This document shows positions 1 through 9,382 of a stretch of DNA of 64,000 nucleotides, in pieces. Source of the stretch: Aquitalea aquatilis (GTDB taxonomy: Bacteria; Pseudomonadota; Gammaproteobacteria; Burkholderiales; Chromobacteriaceae). The position numbers and the translations under genes were made by a program. The notes under the pieces were generated by a model, which had not been told where the DNA came from, ran no database searches, and worked only from the letters and a program-made list of their open reading frames with translations. The DNA lies in assembly GCF_005155025.1 (NCBI RefSeq), contig NZ_CP039731.1, positions 1,798,001-1,862,000 of the forward strand, read 5' to 3'. Position 1 is the stretch's first letter; the number at the start of each line of letters is the position of its first letter.

Positions 1-42
1 GGCAGCTGCATCAGCTTGCATGCCGCTGGCCGGTGTCGCCAT
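1..42 (-). CDS. Possible 5' end of the next pst gene (partial)
   Basis: Just after the pstS stop on the minus strand an ATG at position 42 opens a frame that stays open to the window edge (14 codons beginning M-A-T-P-A-S-G). In most bacteria pstS is followed by the permease gene pstC, so this could be its first codons. Only 14 residues are visible and the ribosome site is weak. The identity is inferred from gene order alone, and a second in-frame ATG at position 21 is also possible. Confidence 0.3.
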   Translation of the reverse strand, partial: MATPASGMQADAAA

Positions 43-49
43 GCTGCAC

Positions 50-1090
50 TCAGTTCAGTACCGGCTTGCCACTGGCGTCGGTAATCTGCTTCCAGCTGGT
101 GCGAATCACGGCCTTCACGCTGTCCGGCATCGGGATGTAATCCAGATCCAGAGCGGTCTTGTCGCCATTCTTGTAAGCCCAGTCGAAGAACTTCAGTACT
201 TCAGTACCTTGTGCCGGCTTGTCCTGCTTCTTGTGCATCAGGATGAAGGTGGCGCCAGAAATCGGCCAGCTGTCCTTGCCTGCCTGATTGGTAAGAATCA
301 GATAGAAGCCAGGGGCTTTTTTCCAGTCAGCATTGGCCGCTGCGGCTTTGAACGTTTTTTCATCCGGGGAAACAAAGTTGCCGGATTCGTTCTTCAATTG
401 GCCATAAGCCAGTTTGTTCTGTTTGGCATAAGCGTACTCAACATAACCAATGGCACCCTTGATGCGGGTTACATAGTTGGCCACGCCTTCATTACCCTTG
501 CCACCTACACCGGTCGGCCAGTTAACCGCAGTGTTGGAACCAACCTTGCTGGCCCACTCGCTGGAAACCTTGGACAGGTAGTTGGTGAAGATGAAGCTGG
601 TACCCGAGCCATCGGAACGGCGCACCACGGTGATTTTCTGATCCGGCAGCTTGACGCCCGGATTCAGGCTGGCCAGTGCCGGGTCATTCCATTTGGAAAC
701 CTTGCCGAGGAAAATGTCAGCCAGCACCGGGCCGGTAAACTTGACCTGGCCTGCGCTGATGCCCGGAACGTTGACAACCGGAACCACGCCGCCAATAACG
801 GTCGGGAACTGGGTCAGTCCGGATTTTTCCAGCTCTTCAGCTTTCAGCGGCATGTCGGAAGCACCGAAATCAACAGTCTTGGACTGGATTTGCTTGATGC
901 CGCCACCAGAGCCGATGGACTGGTAGTTCATGCTGTTATTGGTTGTAGCCTTGTAGGTGGTTGCCCACTTTGCATACAAGGGATACGGGAAAGTAGCGCC
1001 GGCGCCGGTGATGTCGGCAGCCATGGCTGCACCAGCGACGAAGCCGGCGGACAAGGCCAGCGAGGCGACCAGACGTACGGACTGTTTCAT
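50..1090 (-). CDS. pstS: Phosphate ABC transporter substrate-binding protein PstS
   Basis: Periplasmic phosphate receptor that hands inorganic phosphate to the PstCAB importer and takes part in Pho signalling. The product has 346 residues, the family's normal length. It starts with a Sec signal peptide (basic MKQS, hydrophobic core, A-M-A cleavage site near residue 24). Phosphate-site motifs are present: [11 protein letters not shown] right after the signal, the GSGGG loop, DFGASD, and RRSDGSGTS in the middle. AGGAG lies five bases before the ATG. The gene is transcribed toward the left edge, where the permease genes should follow. It is divergent from tpiA. Confidence 0.95.
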   Translation of the reverse strand: MKQSVRLVASLALSAGFVAGAAMAADITGAGATFPYPLYAKWATTYKATTNNSMNYQSIGSGGGIKQIQSKTVDFGASDMPLKAEELEKSGLTQFPTVIGGVVPVVNVPGISAGQVKFTGPVLADIFLGKVSKWNDPALASLNPGVKLPDQKITVVRRSDGSGTSFIFTNYLSKVSSEWASKVGSNTAVNWPTGVGGKGNEGVANYVTRIKGAIGYVEYAYAKQNKLAYGQLKNESGNFVSPDEKTFKAAAANADWKKAPGFYLILTNQAGKDSWPISGATFILMHKKQDKPAQGTEVLKFFDWAYKNGDKTALDLDYIPMPDSVKAVIRTSWKQITDASGKPVLN

Positions 1091-1198
1091 GCTTGCTCCT
1101 GAATTATTAGGGTAAGGCCCTGCGAGGTGTTGAGGCGCATCCTATCCCTTCAAGTTTTCAGAAATATTACAAGTCGTGGAAAAGCAGATTGCGGAGTT

Positions 1199-1226
1199 TT
1201 GACGATGACGGGACTAGGGATATAAT
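1199..1226 (+). promoter_or_regulatory. Sigma70 promoter of tpiA (and probably secG-tRNA-Leu)
   Basis: TTGACG at 1199-1204 and a perfect TATAAT at 1221-1226 are separated by 16 bp, predicting transcription from about 1233. The tpiA ribosome site GGAGG follows at 1242-1246. This is the only strong promoter match between pstS and nuoA, so it may also serve secG and the tRNA gene behind it. Confidence 0.8.
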
Positions 1227-1255
1227 CCGCAGCACTTAAACGGAGGCACCCGGAC

Positions 1256-2002
1256 ATGGCAGGCAAGCTGATTATCGGAAACTGGAAGATGAACACCCGC
1301 GCGCAAGGCGCGCAAACCCTGCTGGATGCACTGCTTGCTGAGCCGGCATGTAATCAGTCGTGGGTCGGGGTGGCCGCCCCTGCCGTGTACCTGGCTATGC
1401 TTGCGCATCGGCTGCAGGGTGCATCTCTTCAACTGGCTGCGCAGGATGTGAGTGCCTTTGCTAATGACGGTGCGTATACCGGGGAGGTCTCGGCGGCCAT
1501 GCTGCGGGATGTCGGTTGTGCTTATGTTCTGGTCGGCCATTCCGAGCGCCGGCAGTATTTTGCCGAGAGCAACCCGCTACTGCTGGCCAAGATGAACAAT
1601 GCCCTTGCCGCGGGCGTGGTGCCAGTGCTGTGCGTGGGCGAAACGCTGGAGCAGCGCGAGCAAGGGGACTACCTGCAGGTCATTTATCAGCAATTGTCCA
1701 TTCTTGCTGATATCGATGCCGGCGAGTACCTGGTCGCCTATGAACCGGTGTGGGCTATTGGCACCGGTAAGGTCGCAACGCTGGAGCAAATTGCCGAGAT
1801 TCACAGCGCCATCAAAACGTGGTGCTTGCAAAATGCCAAGCCCTCCGCTAATATTCGCGTCCTCTACGGCGGCAGTGTAAAGGCAGAGAATGCCGAGTCA
1901 ATCCTGATGACAGACAATGTCGATGGAGCCCTTGTTGGTGGGGCATCTCTGGACGCCGGATCATTCAGGATGATTTGCCAGGCCGCAGGAAAATTGATAT
2001 AG
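1256..2002 (+). CDS. tpiA: Triosephosphate isomerase
   Basis: Interconverts dihydroxyacetone phosphate and glyceraldehyde 3-phosphate in glycolysis and gluconeogenesis; cytosolic homodimeric TIM barrel. The 248-residue product has the whole active site: Lys11 in GNWKMN, His95 in VGHSERR, Glu163 in [10 protein letters not shown], and the phosphate-binding GGSVKAEN loop near the C terminus. GGAGG precedes the ATG by nine bases. secG starts one base after the stop codon, so the two genes are translationally close. This tpiA-secG pair in front of nuo is a known arrangement in betaproteobacteria. Confidence 0.97.
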   Translation: MAGKLIIGNWKMNTRAQGAQTLLDALLAEPACNQSWVGVAAPAVYLAMLAHRLQGASLQLAAQDVSAFANDGAYTGEVSAAMLRDVGCAYVLVGHSERRQYFAESNPLLLAKMNNALAAGVVPVLCVGETLEQREQGDYLQVIYQQLSILADIDAGEYLVAYEPVWAIGTGKVATLEQIAEIHSAIKTWCLQNAKPSANIRVLYGGSVKAENAESILMTDNVDGALVGGASLDAGSFRMICQAAGKLI

Positions 2003-2003
2003 T

Positions 2004-2354
2004 ATGGAACTTATTAAGACGCTTATTTGGGTTGTTAACCTGCTCTCCGCAGTGACGATTATTGTCCTTGTCCTCATGCAGCATGGCAAGGGTGCGGATA
2101 TGGGTGCAGCTTTCGGCAGCGGCGCTTCCGGAAGTCTGTTTGGTGCGTCTGGCTCTGCGAATTTTTTGAGTAGAACCACTGCGGTTGCAGCGGTTGTATT
2201 CTTCTCCACGAGTCTCACTCTTGTTTATCTGTCGGGGGGCGGAAAAACAGATCTGGGTGTGATGGGTGGCAAGGTTGAACAAGTTGCGCCGCAAATCCCG
2301 GTCGGGGCAACCACTGGCAAAGCTTCGGGCACGACGTCAAAAATTCCGGAGTGA
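2004..2354 (+). CDS. secG: Preprotein translocase subunit SecG
   Basis: Small inner-membrane subunit of the SecYEG channel that stimulates SecA-driven protein export. The product has 116 residues with two membrane segments (about 3-23 and 55-75) joined by the Gly/Ser/Ala-rich cytoplasmic loop typical of SecG (GKGADMGAAFGSGASGS). A polar low-complexity tail of about 35 residues follows the second segment, common in proteobacterial SecG. The gene starts one base after tpiA and ends 17 bases before a tRNA-Leu gene. Confidence 0.93.
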   Translation: MELIKTLIWVVNLLSAVTIIVLVLMQHGKGADMGAAFGSGASGSLFGASGSANFLSRTTAVAAVVFFSTSLTLVYLSGGGKTDLGVMGGKVEQVAPQIPVGATTGKASGTTSKIPE

Positions 2355-2371
2355 CAGTAAAGTTATATTGT

Positions 2372-2457
2372 GCCGACATGGTGAAATTGGTAGACACGCT
2401 ATCTTGAGGGGGTAGTGGCCGTAGGCTGTGTGAGTTCGAGTCTCACTGTCGGCACCA
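2372..2457 (+). tRNA. tRNA-Leu (anticodon GAG)
   Basis: Acceptor arm GCCGACA (2372-2378) pairs with TGTCGGC (2447-2453), followed by discriminator A and an encoded CCA (2455-2457). The anticodon stem CTATC/GGTAG (2399-2403/2411-2415) holds the loop TTGAGGG, giving anticodon GAG at 2406-2408. A long variable arm, as in class II tRNAs, and the T arm GAGTTCGAGTCTC follow. The gene begins 17 nt after secG with no promoter match in the gap, so it may be processed out of the tpiA-secG transcript. Confidence 0.95.
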
Positions 2458-2464
2458 CCATTCA

Positions 2465-2498
2465 AAAATAGGCCACCGGGATTCCGGTGGCCTATTTT
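2465..2498 (+). terminator. Intrinsic terminator after tRNA-Leu
   Basis: A near-perfect hairpin with arms 2465-2479 and 2484-2498 and loop GATT (core GGCCACCGG/CCGGTGGCC) ends in TATTTTATTT. It lies eight bases after the tRNA CCA and only about 50 bases before nuoA. It could trim or terminate the tpiA-secG-tRNA transcript, or act as a partial terminator. Confidence 0.75.
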
Positions 2499-2508
2499 AT
2501 TTGGAGCC

Positions 2509-2533
2509 AAGGGGGGTAATTCCTCCTTTTTTT
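2509..2533 (+). terminator. Weak hairpin with T run in the nuoA leader
   Basis: AAGGGGGG (2509-2516) can pair with TCCTCCTT (2521-2528) around a TAAT loop, using two G-U pairs, and is followed by a run of T to 2533. It looks like a weak terminator or attenuator directly before nuoA. The T run is then followed by GGGGG, which is probably part of the nuoA ribosome site, so the hairpin could also mask that site. Confidence 0.35.
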
Positions 2534-2548
2534 GGGGGTGTACGGGAA

Positions 2549-2905
2549 ATGCTGCAAAATTATTTTCCCATTCTGTTGTTTGTCATCGTCGGGTTGCTGG
2601 TTGGCGTGGGTCCTATTGTTCTTGGCAAGGTCCTCGCCCCCAATCGTCCTGACCCTGAGAAACTCTCTCCTTATGAGTGCGGATTCGAGGCCTTCGAAGA
2701 TGCACGCATGAAATTTGACGTTCGCTACTACCTCATTGCCATTCTTTTCATTCTGTTCGATCTGGAAATTGCGTTTCTGTTTCCCTGGGCTGTGGTCCTG
2801 AAAGAGCTGGGTGCATATGGCTTTGGTGTAATGGTGGAGTTCCTGGCGGTATTGACGCTGGGCTTCGTCTACATGTGGAAAAAGGGAGCGCTGGAATGGG
2901 AGTAG
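2549..2905 (+). CDS. nuoA: NADH-quinone oxidoreductase subunit A
   Basis: Small membrane subunit of complex I at the junction of the membrane and peripheral arms. From the ATG at 2549 the product has 118 residues ([10 protein letters not shown]...), the normal size, with three membrane segments. The conserved loop with YECGFE and the acidic [11 protein letters not shown] segment are present. A TTG at 2501 opens the frame earlier, but those extra 16 residues run through the leader hairpin and are unlike the family, so I use the ATG. The nuoB start overlaps the last codons of nuoA. Confidence 0.93.
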   Translation: MLQNYFPILLFVIVGLLVGVGPIVLGKVLAPNRPDPEKLSPYECGFEAFEDARMKFDVRYYLIAILFILFDLEIAFLFPWAVVLKELGAYGFGVMVEFLAVLTLGFVYMWKKGALEWE

Positions 2906-3372
2906 AAGGTATTCTGGAAAAAGGCTTCGTGACCACGACGGCCGACAAGCTCATCAACTACACCCGTACCGGTTCGCTGTGGCCGATGACCTTTGGTCTG
3001 GCCTGTTGTGCCGTGGAAATGATGCATGCTGGTGCCGCGCGTTACGACCTGGACCGTTTCGGCATCGTTTTTCGCCCCAGTCCCCGTCAGTCTGATCTGA
3101 TGATCGTGGCCGGTACGTTGTGCAACAAGATGGCGCCGGCACTGCGCAAGGTGTATGACCAGATGGCGGAACCGCGCTGGGTCATCTCCATGGGCTCCTG
3201 TGCCAACGGTGGTGGCTATTACCACTACTCCTATTCTGTCGTCCGTGGCTGTGACCGCATCGTGCCGGTCGATGTCTACGTGCCAGGCTGTCCGCCGACT
3301 GCCGAAGCACTGCTCTATGGCATCATCCAGTTGCAGAACAAGATCAAACGCACCTCCACCATCGCCCGATAA
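2896..3372 (+). CDS. nuoB: NADH-quinone oxidoreductase subunit B
   Basis: Peripheral-arm subunit carrying iron-sulfur cluster N2, the last electron carrier before ubiquinone. With the ATG at 2896 the product has 158 residues and begins [11 protein letters not shown]. The N2 ligands are visible as the tandem Cys37-Cys38 ([11 protein letters not shown]), Cys102 (MGSCANGGG) and Cys132 (VPGCPP). The start overlaps the end of nuoA by 10 bp with GGGAG seven bases upstream, so translation is coupled. The frame opens earlier at 2875, but that ATG lies deeper in nuoA and fits the family less well. Confidence 0.96.
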   Translation: MGVEGILEKGFVTTTADKLINYTRTGSLWPMTFGLACCAVEMMHAGAARYDLDRFGIVFRPSPRQSDLMIVAGTLCNKMAPALRKVYDQMAEPRWVISMGSCANGGGYYHYSYSVVRGCDRIVPVDVYVPGCPPTAEALLYGIIQLQNKIKRTSTIAR

Positions 3373-3383
3373 GGTAAGCACTT

Positions 3384-3980
3384 ATGGCCTCCAAGAAAAT
3401 GGAAGCATTGGGATCGGTCGTCGAGCGGGTGCTGGGCGACAAGCTTGTTTCAAGCACGCTGGCCCTCGATGAACTGACCATCGTCTGCAAGGCGGCAGAT
3501 CTGATCGCCGTGGCCACCACGCTGCGTGATCATGCTGAACTTTCTTTCGAACAACTGATTGACCTGTGCGGTATGGACTACAGTGCCTATCGCGACGAAG
3601 TATGGGATGGCCCGCGCTTTGCCGTGGTCTACCACCTGCTGTCGCTCAAGCACAATGTTCGTATCCGTTTGCGCGTATTTGCCGAGGATGACAGCTTCCC
3701 GCTGCTCGCATCGGTCAATCCGGTATGGAATGCTGCCAACTGGTTCGAGCGCGAAGCCTTCGACCTGTACGGCATCGTCTTCGAAGGTCACCCCGACCTG
3801 CGTCGCATCCTGACCGACTATGGCTTTGTCGGCCATCCTTTCCGCAAGGATTTCCCGCTGTCCGGTCATGTTGAAATGCGTTACGACCCGACCCAGCAGC
3901 GCGTGATCTACCAGCCGGTCACCATTGAGCCGCGCGAAATTACCCCGCGCATCATTCGTGAGGAGAACTACGGTGGCTGA
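3384..3980 (+). CDS. nuoC: NADH-quinone oxidoreductase subunit C
   Basis: 30-kDa subunit of the complex I peripheral arm, in contact with NuoD; it binds no cofactor. The product has 198 residues. The signature is clear in the second half ([30 protein letters not shown], split here as [13 protein letters not shown] and [13 protein letters not shown]), followed by [11 protein letters not shown]. Unlike enteric bacteria, where nuoC and nuoD are fused, they are separate here, with nuoD starting 8 bp inside the end of nuoC. Confidence 0.95.
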   Translation: MASKKMEALGSVVERVLGDKLVSSTLALDELTIVCKAADLIAVATTLRDHAELSFEQLIDLCGMDYSAYRDEVWDGPRFAVVYHLLSLKHNVRIRLRVFAEDDSFPLLASVNPVWNAANWFEREAFDLYGIVFEGHPDLRRILTDYGFVGHPFRKDFPLSGHVEMRYDPTQQRVIYQPVTIEPREITPRIIREENYGG

Positions 3981-5226
3981 GATCCGTAACTACACGCTGA
4001 ACTTCGGTCCCCAGCACCCGGCAGCCCACGGCGTATTGCGTCTGGTGCTGGAACTGGACGGCGAAGTCATCCAGCGTGCCGACCCGCATATCGGCCTCTT
4101 GCATCGCGGTACCGAGAAGCTGGCTGAAAGCAAGACTTTCATCCAGTCTTTGCCGTATATGGATCGTCTCGACTACGTATCCATGATGTGCAACGAGCAC
4201 GCCTACTGCCTGGCCATCGAAAAGCTGCTACAGATCGAAGTGCCGCTGCGCGCGCAATACATCCGCGTGATGTTTGCCGAAATCACCCGTATCCTGAACC
4301 ACCTGCTGTGGATTGGCGCACACGCCATCGACATCGGCGCCATGACCATGTTCCTGTACGCTTTCCGTGAGCGCGAGGATCTGATGGACTGCTACGAAGC
4401 CGTGTCCGGTGCCCGTATGCATGCCGCCTATTTCCGTCCGGGTGGCGTTTACCGTGATCTGCCGGACTCCATGCCGCAGTACACCATCTCCAAGATCAAG
4501 AATGCCAAGGAACTCGCGCGCCTGAACGAAGGCCGCAAGGGTTCGATGCTGGACTTCATTGACGACTTCACCAAGCGCTTCCCTGGCTATGTTGACGAAT
4601 ATGAAACCCTGCTGACCGATAACCGTATCTGGAAGCAGCGTACCGTTGGCATTGGCGTAGTCAGCCCGGAACGTGCCAAGAATCTGGGCTTTTCCGGCCC
4701 GATGCTGCGTGGTTCCGGCATCGAGTGGGATCTGCGTAAAAAGCAGCCCTACGATGTTTACGATCGCATGGATTTTGATATTCCGGTGGGCAAGGGCGGC
4801 GACAGCTATGATCGCTATCTGGTGCGCGTGGAAGAAATGCGCCAGTCCAACCGCATCATCCAGCAATGCGTGGCTTGGCTGCGTGACAATCCGGGTCCGG
4901 TCATCACCGACAACCATAAAGTGGCTCCACCGTCCCGCGAGGGCATGAAGTCGAATATGGAAGACCTGATTCACCACTTCAAGCTGTTTACCGAAGGCAT
5001 GCATGTGCCGGAAGGCGAAGCCTACGCCGCGGTAGAGCATCCGAAGGGTGAGTTCGGTATCTATCTGGTATCCGACGGCGCCAACAAGCCGTACCGACTG
5101 AAAATCCGTGCCCCGGGCTTTCCACATCTGGCAGCCCTCAATGAAATGGCTACGGGCCACATGATTGCCGACGTGGTGGCCATCATCGGTACCCAGGATA
5201 TCGTGTTTGGGGAGATCGACCGCTAA
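3973..5226 (+). CDS. nuoD: NADH-quinone oxidoreductase subunit D
   Basis: 49-kDa subunit that forms the quinone-binding pocket with NuoB. The GTG at 3973 gives 417 residues starting [20 protein letters not shown], matching the family start, and AGGAG lies at 3961-3965. The [13 protein letters not shown] motif, the [14 protein letters not shown] segment (quinone-site His and Thr/Tyr region) and the C-terminal IVFGEIDR are present. Using an earlier start at 3925 would add 16 residues read from inside nuoC in another frame, which is unlikely. The stop overlaps the nuoE start by one base (TAATG). Confidence 0.96.
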   Translation: MAEIRNYTLNFGPQHPAAHGVLRLVLELDGEVIQRADPHIGLLHRGTEKLAESKTFIQSLPYMDRLDYVSMMCNEHAYCLAIEKLLQIEVPLRAQYIRVMFAEITRILNHLLWIGAHAIDIGAMTMFLYAFREREDLMDCYEAVSGARMHAAYFRPGGVYRDLPDSMPQYTISKIKNAKELARLNEGRKGSMLDFIDDFTKRFPGYVDEYETLLTDNRIWKQRTVGIGVVSPERAKNLGFSGPMLRGSGIEWDLRKKQPYDVYDRMDFDIPVGKGGDSYDRYLVRVEEMRQSNRIIQQCVAWLRDNPGPVITDNHKVAPPSREGMKSNMEDLIHHFKLFTEGMHVPEGEAYAAVEHPKGEFGIYLVSDGANKPYRLKIRAPGFPHLAALNEMATGHMIADVVAIIGTQDIVFGEIDR

Positions 5227-5726
5227 TGCTATCCGCACAATCACTCGCCGCCATTGACCGCGAAGTCGCCAAGTATCCGGCCGACCAGAAACGCTCGGCG
5301 GTCATGGGCGCGCTGCGCATTGCCCTGGTGGAGCGCCGTGAAACCGGCAAGACACCGGAAGAGCGCTGTCTGAATACCGAGGTGATCGAATTCGTTGCCA
5401 ACTACCTGCAGATTGCGCCGGTAGCTGCTTACGAAGTCGCCACCTTCTACAACATGTACGACATGAAGCCGGTTGGGCAGTACAAGATCACGGTCTGCAC
5501 CAATCTGCCCTGTGCCCTGTCCGGTGGCGTCAACGCTGCCGAGTACATCTCCAAGAAACTGGGCATCGCCATTGGCGAAACCAGTGCTGACGGCAAGTAC
5601 ACCTTGCTGGAAGGGGAGTGCATGGGAGCCTGCGGCGATGCGCCGGTCTTGCTGGTGAACAACCACAAGATGTGCAGCTTCATGACGCCCGAAGCAATCG
5701 ACAAGAAACTGGCGGAGTTGAACTAA
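5226..5726 (+). CDS. nuoE: NADH-quinone oxidoreductase subunit E
   Basis: 24-kDa subunit of the NADH dehydrogenase module, holding the [2Fe-2S] cluster N1a. The product has 166 residues with a thioredoxin-like C-terminal half. Ligands Cys91 and Cys96 (VCTNLPC) and Cys132 and Cys136 (ECMGAC) are in place. It is joined to nuoD and nuoF by one-base TAATG overlaps on both sides, so the three are probably translated in a coupled way and assembled together. Confidence 0.96.
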   Translation: MLSAQSLAAIDREVAKYPADQKRSAVMGALRIALVERRETGKTPEERCLNTEVIEFVANYLQIAPVAAYEVATFYNMYDMKPVGQYKITVCTNLPCALSGGVNAAEYISKKLGIAIGETSADGKYTLLEGECMGACGDAPVLLVNNHKMCSFMTPEAIDKKLAELN

Positions 5727-7021
5727 TGGCAGTCTTCGTCAATGGTGTGATTTTCGACGGCATCGATACCTCTGCACAGGATTGCTGGAAGCTGGAGGCC
5801 TATGTGGCCCGTGGCGGCTACCAGGCTCTGCGTCGCATCATCGAATCCAAGATGGCGCAAGAGGACGTGATTGCCGAAGTGAAAAATTCCGGCCTGCGCG
5901 GTCGTGGCGGTGCGGGCTTCCCCACCGGCCTGAAGTGGAGCTTCATGCCGCGCTCCTTTCCGGGCGACAAATACGTGGTGTGCAATACCGACGAGGGTGA
6001 GCCGGGTACTTTCAAGGACCGCGACATTCTGCGTTTCAATCCGCACGCCCTGATCGAAGGCATGATCATCGCCGGTTATGCCATGGGTACCAAGGCTGGT
6101 TACAACTACATCCACGGTGAAATCTTCGAAGAGTACGAACTATTCGAAGCCGCACTGGATGAAGCCCGCCAGGCTGGTTTCCTTGGCAACAACATCCTGG
6201 GCAGCGATTTCAGCTTCGATCTGTTCGCCCACCATGGTTATGGTGCCTACATCTGCGGTGAGGAAACTGCGCTGCTGGAATCGCTGGAAGGCAAAAAAGG
6301 CCAGCCGCGCTTCAAGCCGCCGTTCCCGGCCAGCTTCGGTCTGTACGGCAAGCCCACCACCATCAACAACACCGAATCCTTCGCCTCCGTGCCTTTCATC
6401 ATCCGTGATGGTGCACAGAAGTTCCTGGAAGCGGGCAAACCGAATAATGGCGGCACCAAGCTGTTCTCCGTGTCGGGCCATGTGAATCGTCCGGGTAACT
6501 ACGAGATTCCGCTGGGTACCCCGTTCTCGGTACTGTTGGAAATGGCCGGCGGCATGCGTGATGGCAAAAAGCTGAAGGCAGTGATTCCGGGTGGTTCTTC
6601 CGCCCCCATCCTGCCTGGCGACGTCATGATGCAATGCACCATGGACTACGACAGCATTGCCAAGGCCGGCTCCATGCTCGGTTCGGGCGCTGTCATCGTG
6701 ATGAATGAAGATGTGTGTATGGTGAAGGCGCTGGAGCGTCTGGCCTACTTCTATCACGAAGAATCCTGCGGCCAGTGCACGCCGTGCCGCGAAGGCACCG
6801 GCTGGCTGTACAAGGTGATCCATCGCATTGCCCAGGGTGAAGGTCGCCCGGGTGATCTGGAGCTCCTGGATTCGGTAGGCAATAACATGGCCGGCCGTAC
6901 CATCTGTGCACTGGCAGATGCTGCCGTGTTCCCGGTTCGCAGTTTCACCAAGCACTTCCGCAATGAGTTCGAGTACCTGATCGAGCACAAGAAGCCCTTG
7001 GTGGACCACAAATGGTGTTGA
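5726..7021 (+). CDS. nuoF: NADH-quinone oxidoreductase subunit F
   Basis: 51-kDa subunit that binds NADH and FMN and starts electron flow into complex I. From the ATG at 5726 the product has 431 residues. The FMN/NADH motifs [13 protein letters not shown] and [17 protein letters not shown] are seen. The ligands of [4Fe-4S] cluster N3 are Cys348, Cys351 and Cys354 ([11 protein letters not shown]) and Cys394 (RTICALAD). The frame is open earlier, but the start at 5726 matches the family and overlaps the nuoE stop by one base. Confidence 0.96.
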   Translation: MAVFVNGVIFDGIDTSAQDCWKLEAYVARGGYQALRRIIESKMAQEDVIAEVKNSGLRGRGGAGFPTGLKWSFMPRSFPGDKYVVCNTDEGEPGTFKDRDILRFNPHALIEGMIIAGYAMGTKAGYNYIHGEIFEEYELFEAALDEARQAGFLGNNILGSDFSFDLFAHHGYGAYICGEETALLESLEGKKGQPRFKPPFPASFGLYGKPTTINNTESFASVPFIIRDGAQKFLEAGKPNNGGTKLFSVSGHVNRPGNYEIPLGTPFSVLLEMAGGMRDGKKLKAVIPGGSSAPILPGDVMMQCTMDYDSIAKAGSMLGSGAVIVMNEDVCMVKALERLAYFYHEESCGQCTPCREGTGWLYKVIHRIAQGEGRPGDLELLDSVGNNMAGRTICALADAAVFPVRSFTKHFRNEFEYLIEHKKPLVDHKWC

Positions 7022-7024
7022 GCG

Positions 7025-9379
7025 ATGCTTGAAATCGAAATCGACGGTAAAAAACTGACTGTCCCGCAAGGCAGTACCGTGATGGATGCCGCCCATTCCG
7101 TGGGTACCTACATCCCTCACTTCTGCTATCACAAGAAACTATCCATCGCCGCCAACTGCCGCATGTGTCTGGTGGAAGTGGAAAAAGCACCCAAGCCGCT
7201 ACCCGCCTGCGCTACGCCGGTGACCGACGGCATGAAGGTGCATACCCATTCCGACATGGCCAAGAAGGCGCAAGCCGGCGTGATGGAATTCCTGCTGATC
7301 AACCACCCGCTGGATTGCCCGATTTGCGATCAGGGCGGTGAGTGTCAGTTGCAGGATCTCGCCGTAGGCTATGGCAACTCTTCTTCCCGTTATCAGGAAG
7401 AAAAGCGCAGCGTAGTTGGCAAGGATATGGGCCCGCTGGTTTCCGCAGAAGAAATGTCGCGCTGCATTCATTGCACCCGCTGCGTACGCTTCACCGAAGA
7501 AATCGGCGGCTTCCAGGAAATCGGCATGGCCAACCGTAGCGAATTCTCGGAAATCATGCCTTACCTGGGCAAGACCGTGAATTCGGAAATCTCCGGCAAC
7601 GTCATCGACCTCTGCCCGGTGGGTGCGCTGACTTCCAAGCCTTTCCGCTACAGCACCCGTGCTTGGGAGCTGTCGCGCCGCAAATCGGTCAGCCCGCACG
7701 ATGGTCTGGGTTCCAATCTGGTGGTGCAGGTCAAGAGCAACGAAGTGATGCGTGTTCTGCCGCTGGAAAACGAAGCCATCAACGAGTGCTGGATCGCCGA
7801 CCGCGACCGTTTCTCCTACGAAGGCCTGAACTCCGCCGAACGTCTGCAAAAGCCGATGATCAAGTTCGACGGCAAGTGGCACGAAACCGACTGGGAAACC
7901 GCGCTGGCGTATGTGGTCAAGGGCCTGAACGGCGTATCGGCCGATCATGGCAAGGATGCCATCGGTTTCCTCACCAGTCCGCACTCCACCACCGAAGAGC
8001 TGTATCTGGCGCAAAAACTGGCCCGTGCCTTCGGTGTCAACAATATCGACTACCGTCTGCGTCGCAGTGACTTCTCCGCCGATGCCGCCCAGCAGGGTGC
8101 GCAGTGGCTGGGTTCCAGCATTGCCGAGCTGACTGCTGCCAAGTCCATCCTGGTGGTGGGTAGCACCCAGCGCAAGGAACAGCCGCTGCTGGCTTCTCAT
8201 CTGCGTCAGGCAGTGAAGAAGGGTAGTGCGCTCAACGTGATCCACGTTGCCGACGATGCCCTGCTGACTGCACTCAATGCCAAGCTGATCGTATCGCCGC
8301 TGGCGCTGGTCAATGCACTGGCCCAGGTGCTGAAGGCTGTGGTTGAGATCAAGTCTGCCCAAACCGCCGTCGATCTGGCTGCCGTAACCGTGGGTGCCGA
8401 GGCGCAAGCGATTGCCGCCAGCTTGGCAGGTAGCGAAAGCGCCGCCATCGTGCTGGGCAATGTGGCACAACACCATCCGGCCTTTGCCCAGCTGCTGAAG
8501 CTGGCGCAGGAAATCGCCGCGCTGACCGGCGCACGTTTTGGCCTGTTGGCTGAAGCTGCCAATAGCACCGGTGCCGAGCTGGTGGGTGTCTTGCCGCACC
8601 GTGCCGCTTTTGGTGCCACCACCACGGCTGGCCTGAACGCCGCCGCGATGATCGCCGCGCCGCGCAAGGCTTACTTCCTGCTGAATACCGAAGTGGAATT
8701 CGACAGCTACAATCCGCAAGCTGCCGTGGCCGCTATGAAGCAGGCTGCCACCGTGATCGCACTGACTGCCTACAAGGGCGCAGGGCTGCTGGATTACGCC
8801 GATGTGCTGCTGCCGATTGCCCCGTTCTCGGAAACTGCGGGTTCCTTCGTCAATATGGAAGGCAAGCTGCAGTCCTTCAACGGCGTGGTCCGCCCGCTGG
8901 GCGAAACCCGTCCGGCCTGGAAGGTCATGCGCGTGCTGGGCAATATGCTGGGTCTGACCGGTTTCGAGCAGAACAGTGCGGAAGAAGTCCGTGCCGAACT
9001 GCTGGCCAAGGGCGCGCTGGAGTCGGCCTTCAATAATGCACTGGGTGATGTGGCGGTGAATACCGCTGCGGCAACTGGTCTGGTGCGTATCGGTGAAGTC
9101 CCGCTGTACCAGGCTGATGCCATCTGCCGCCGCGCCCAGTCGCTGCAGCAGACTGCTGATGCTGCTGCACCGCTGGCAACTGCCCATTCCAGCCTGTTGG
9201 CCCGCCTGAATATGGCCGCCGGCAAGGAAGGCTTGCTGCGTCAGGGTTCTGGCGAGCTCAAGGTGCTGGTCGAGGCTGATGACAGCCTGCCGGCTGACAC
9301 GGTACGTCTGGCAACGGCACATCCGCTGACTGTTGGTCTGGGTGGCATGTTCGATTCCATCGAGCTTACACAGGGGTAA
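7025..9379 (+). CDS. nuoG: NADH-quinone oxidoreductase subunit G
   Basis: Largest peripheral subunit, a molybdopterin-oxidoreductase relative that carries several iron-sulfur clusters. The product has 784 residues. The N-terminal [2Fe-2S] ligands are Cys34, Cys45, Cys48 and Cys62. The His-Cys3 cluster is His94, Cys98, Cys101 and Cys107, and two further [4Fe-4S] motifs follow (CIHCTRC near residue 148, then the CPVGAL region). The C-terminal 550 residues form the molybdopterin-type fold and are Ala-rich. It starts three bases after nuoF, and its stop is four bases before nuoH. Confidence 0.95.
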   Translation: MLEIEIDGKKLTVPQGSTVMDAAHSVGTYIPHFCYHKKLSIAANCRMCLVEVEKAPKPLPACATPVTDGMKVHTHSDMAKKAQAGVMEFLLINHPLDCPICDQGGECQLQDLAVGYGNSSSRYQEEKRSVVGKDMGPLVSAEEMSRCIHCTRCVRFTEEIGGFQEIGMANRSEFSEIMPYLGKTVNSEISGNVIDLCPVGALTSKPFRYSTRAWELSRRKSVSPHDGLGSNLVVQVKSNEVMRVLPLENEAINECWIADRDRFSYEGLNSAERLQKPMIKFDGKWHETDWETALAYVVKGLNGVSADHGKDAIGFLTSPHSTTEELYLAQKLARAFGVNNIDYRLRRSDFSADAAQQGAQWLGSSIAELTAAKSILVVGSTQRKEQPLLASHLRQAVKKGSALNVIHVADDALLTALNAKLIVSPLALVNALAQVLKAVVEIKSAQTAVDLAAVTVGAEAQAIAASLAGSESAAIVLGNVAQHHPAFAQLLKLAQEIAALTGARFGLLAEAANSTGAELVGVLPHRAAFGATTTAGLNAAAMIAAPRKAYFLLNTEVEFDSYNPQAAVAAMKQAATVIALTAYKGAGLLDYADVLLPIAPFSETAGSFVNMEGKLQSFNGVVRPLGETRPAWKVMRVLGNMLGLTGFEQNSAEEVRAELLAKGALESAFNNALGDVAVNTAAATGLVRIGEVPLYQADAICRRAQSLQQTADAAAPLATAHSSLLARLNMAAGKEGLLRQGSGELKVLVEADDSLPADTVRLATAHPLTVGLGGMFDSIELTQG

Positions 9380-9382
9380 AAC

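Noticed and set aside
1141-1215. Pho box upstream of pstS
   Set aside because: CGTCAT-CGTCAAAAC and CTTGTAATATTTCTGAAA resemble the repeat only partly, with too few matches in each half to call a PhoB site.
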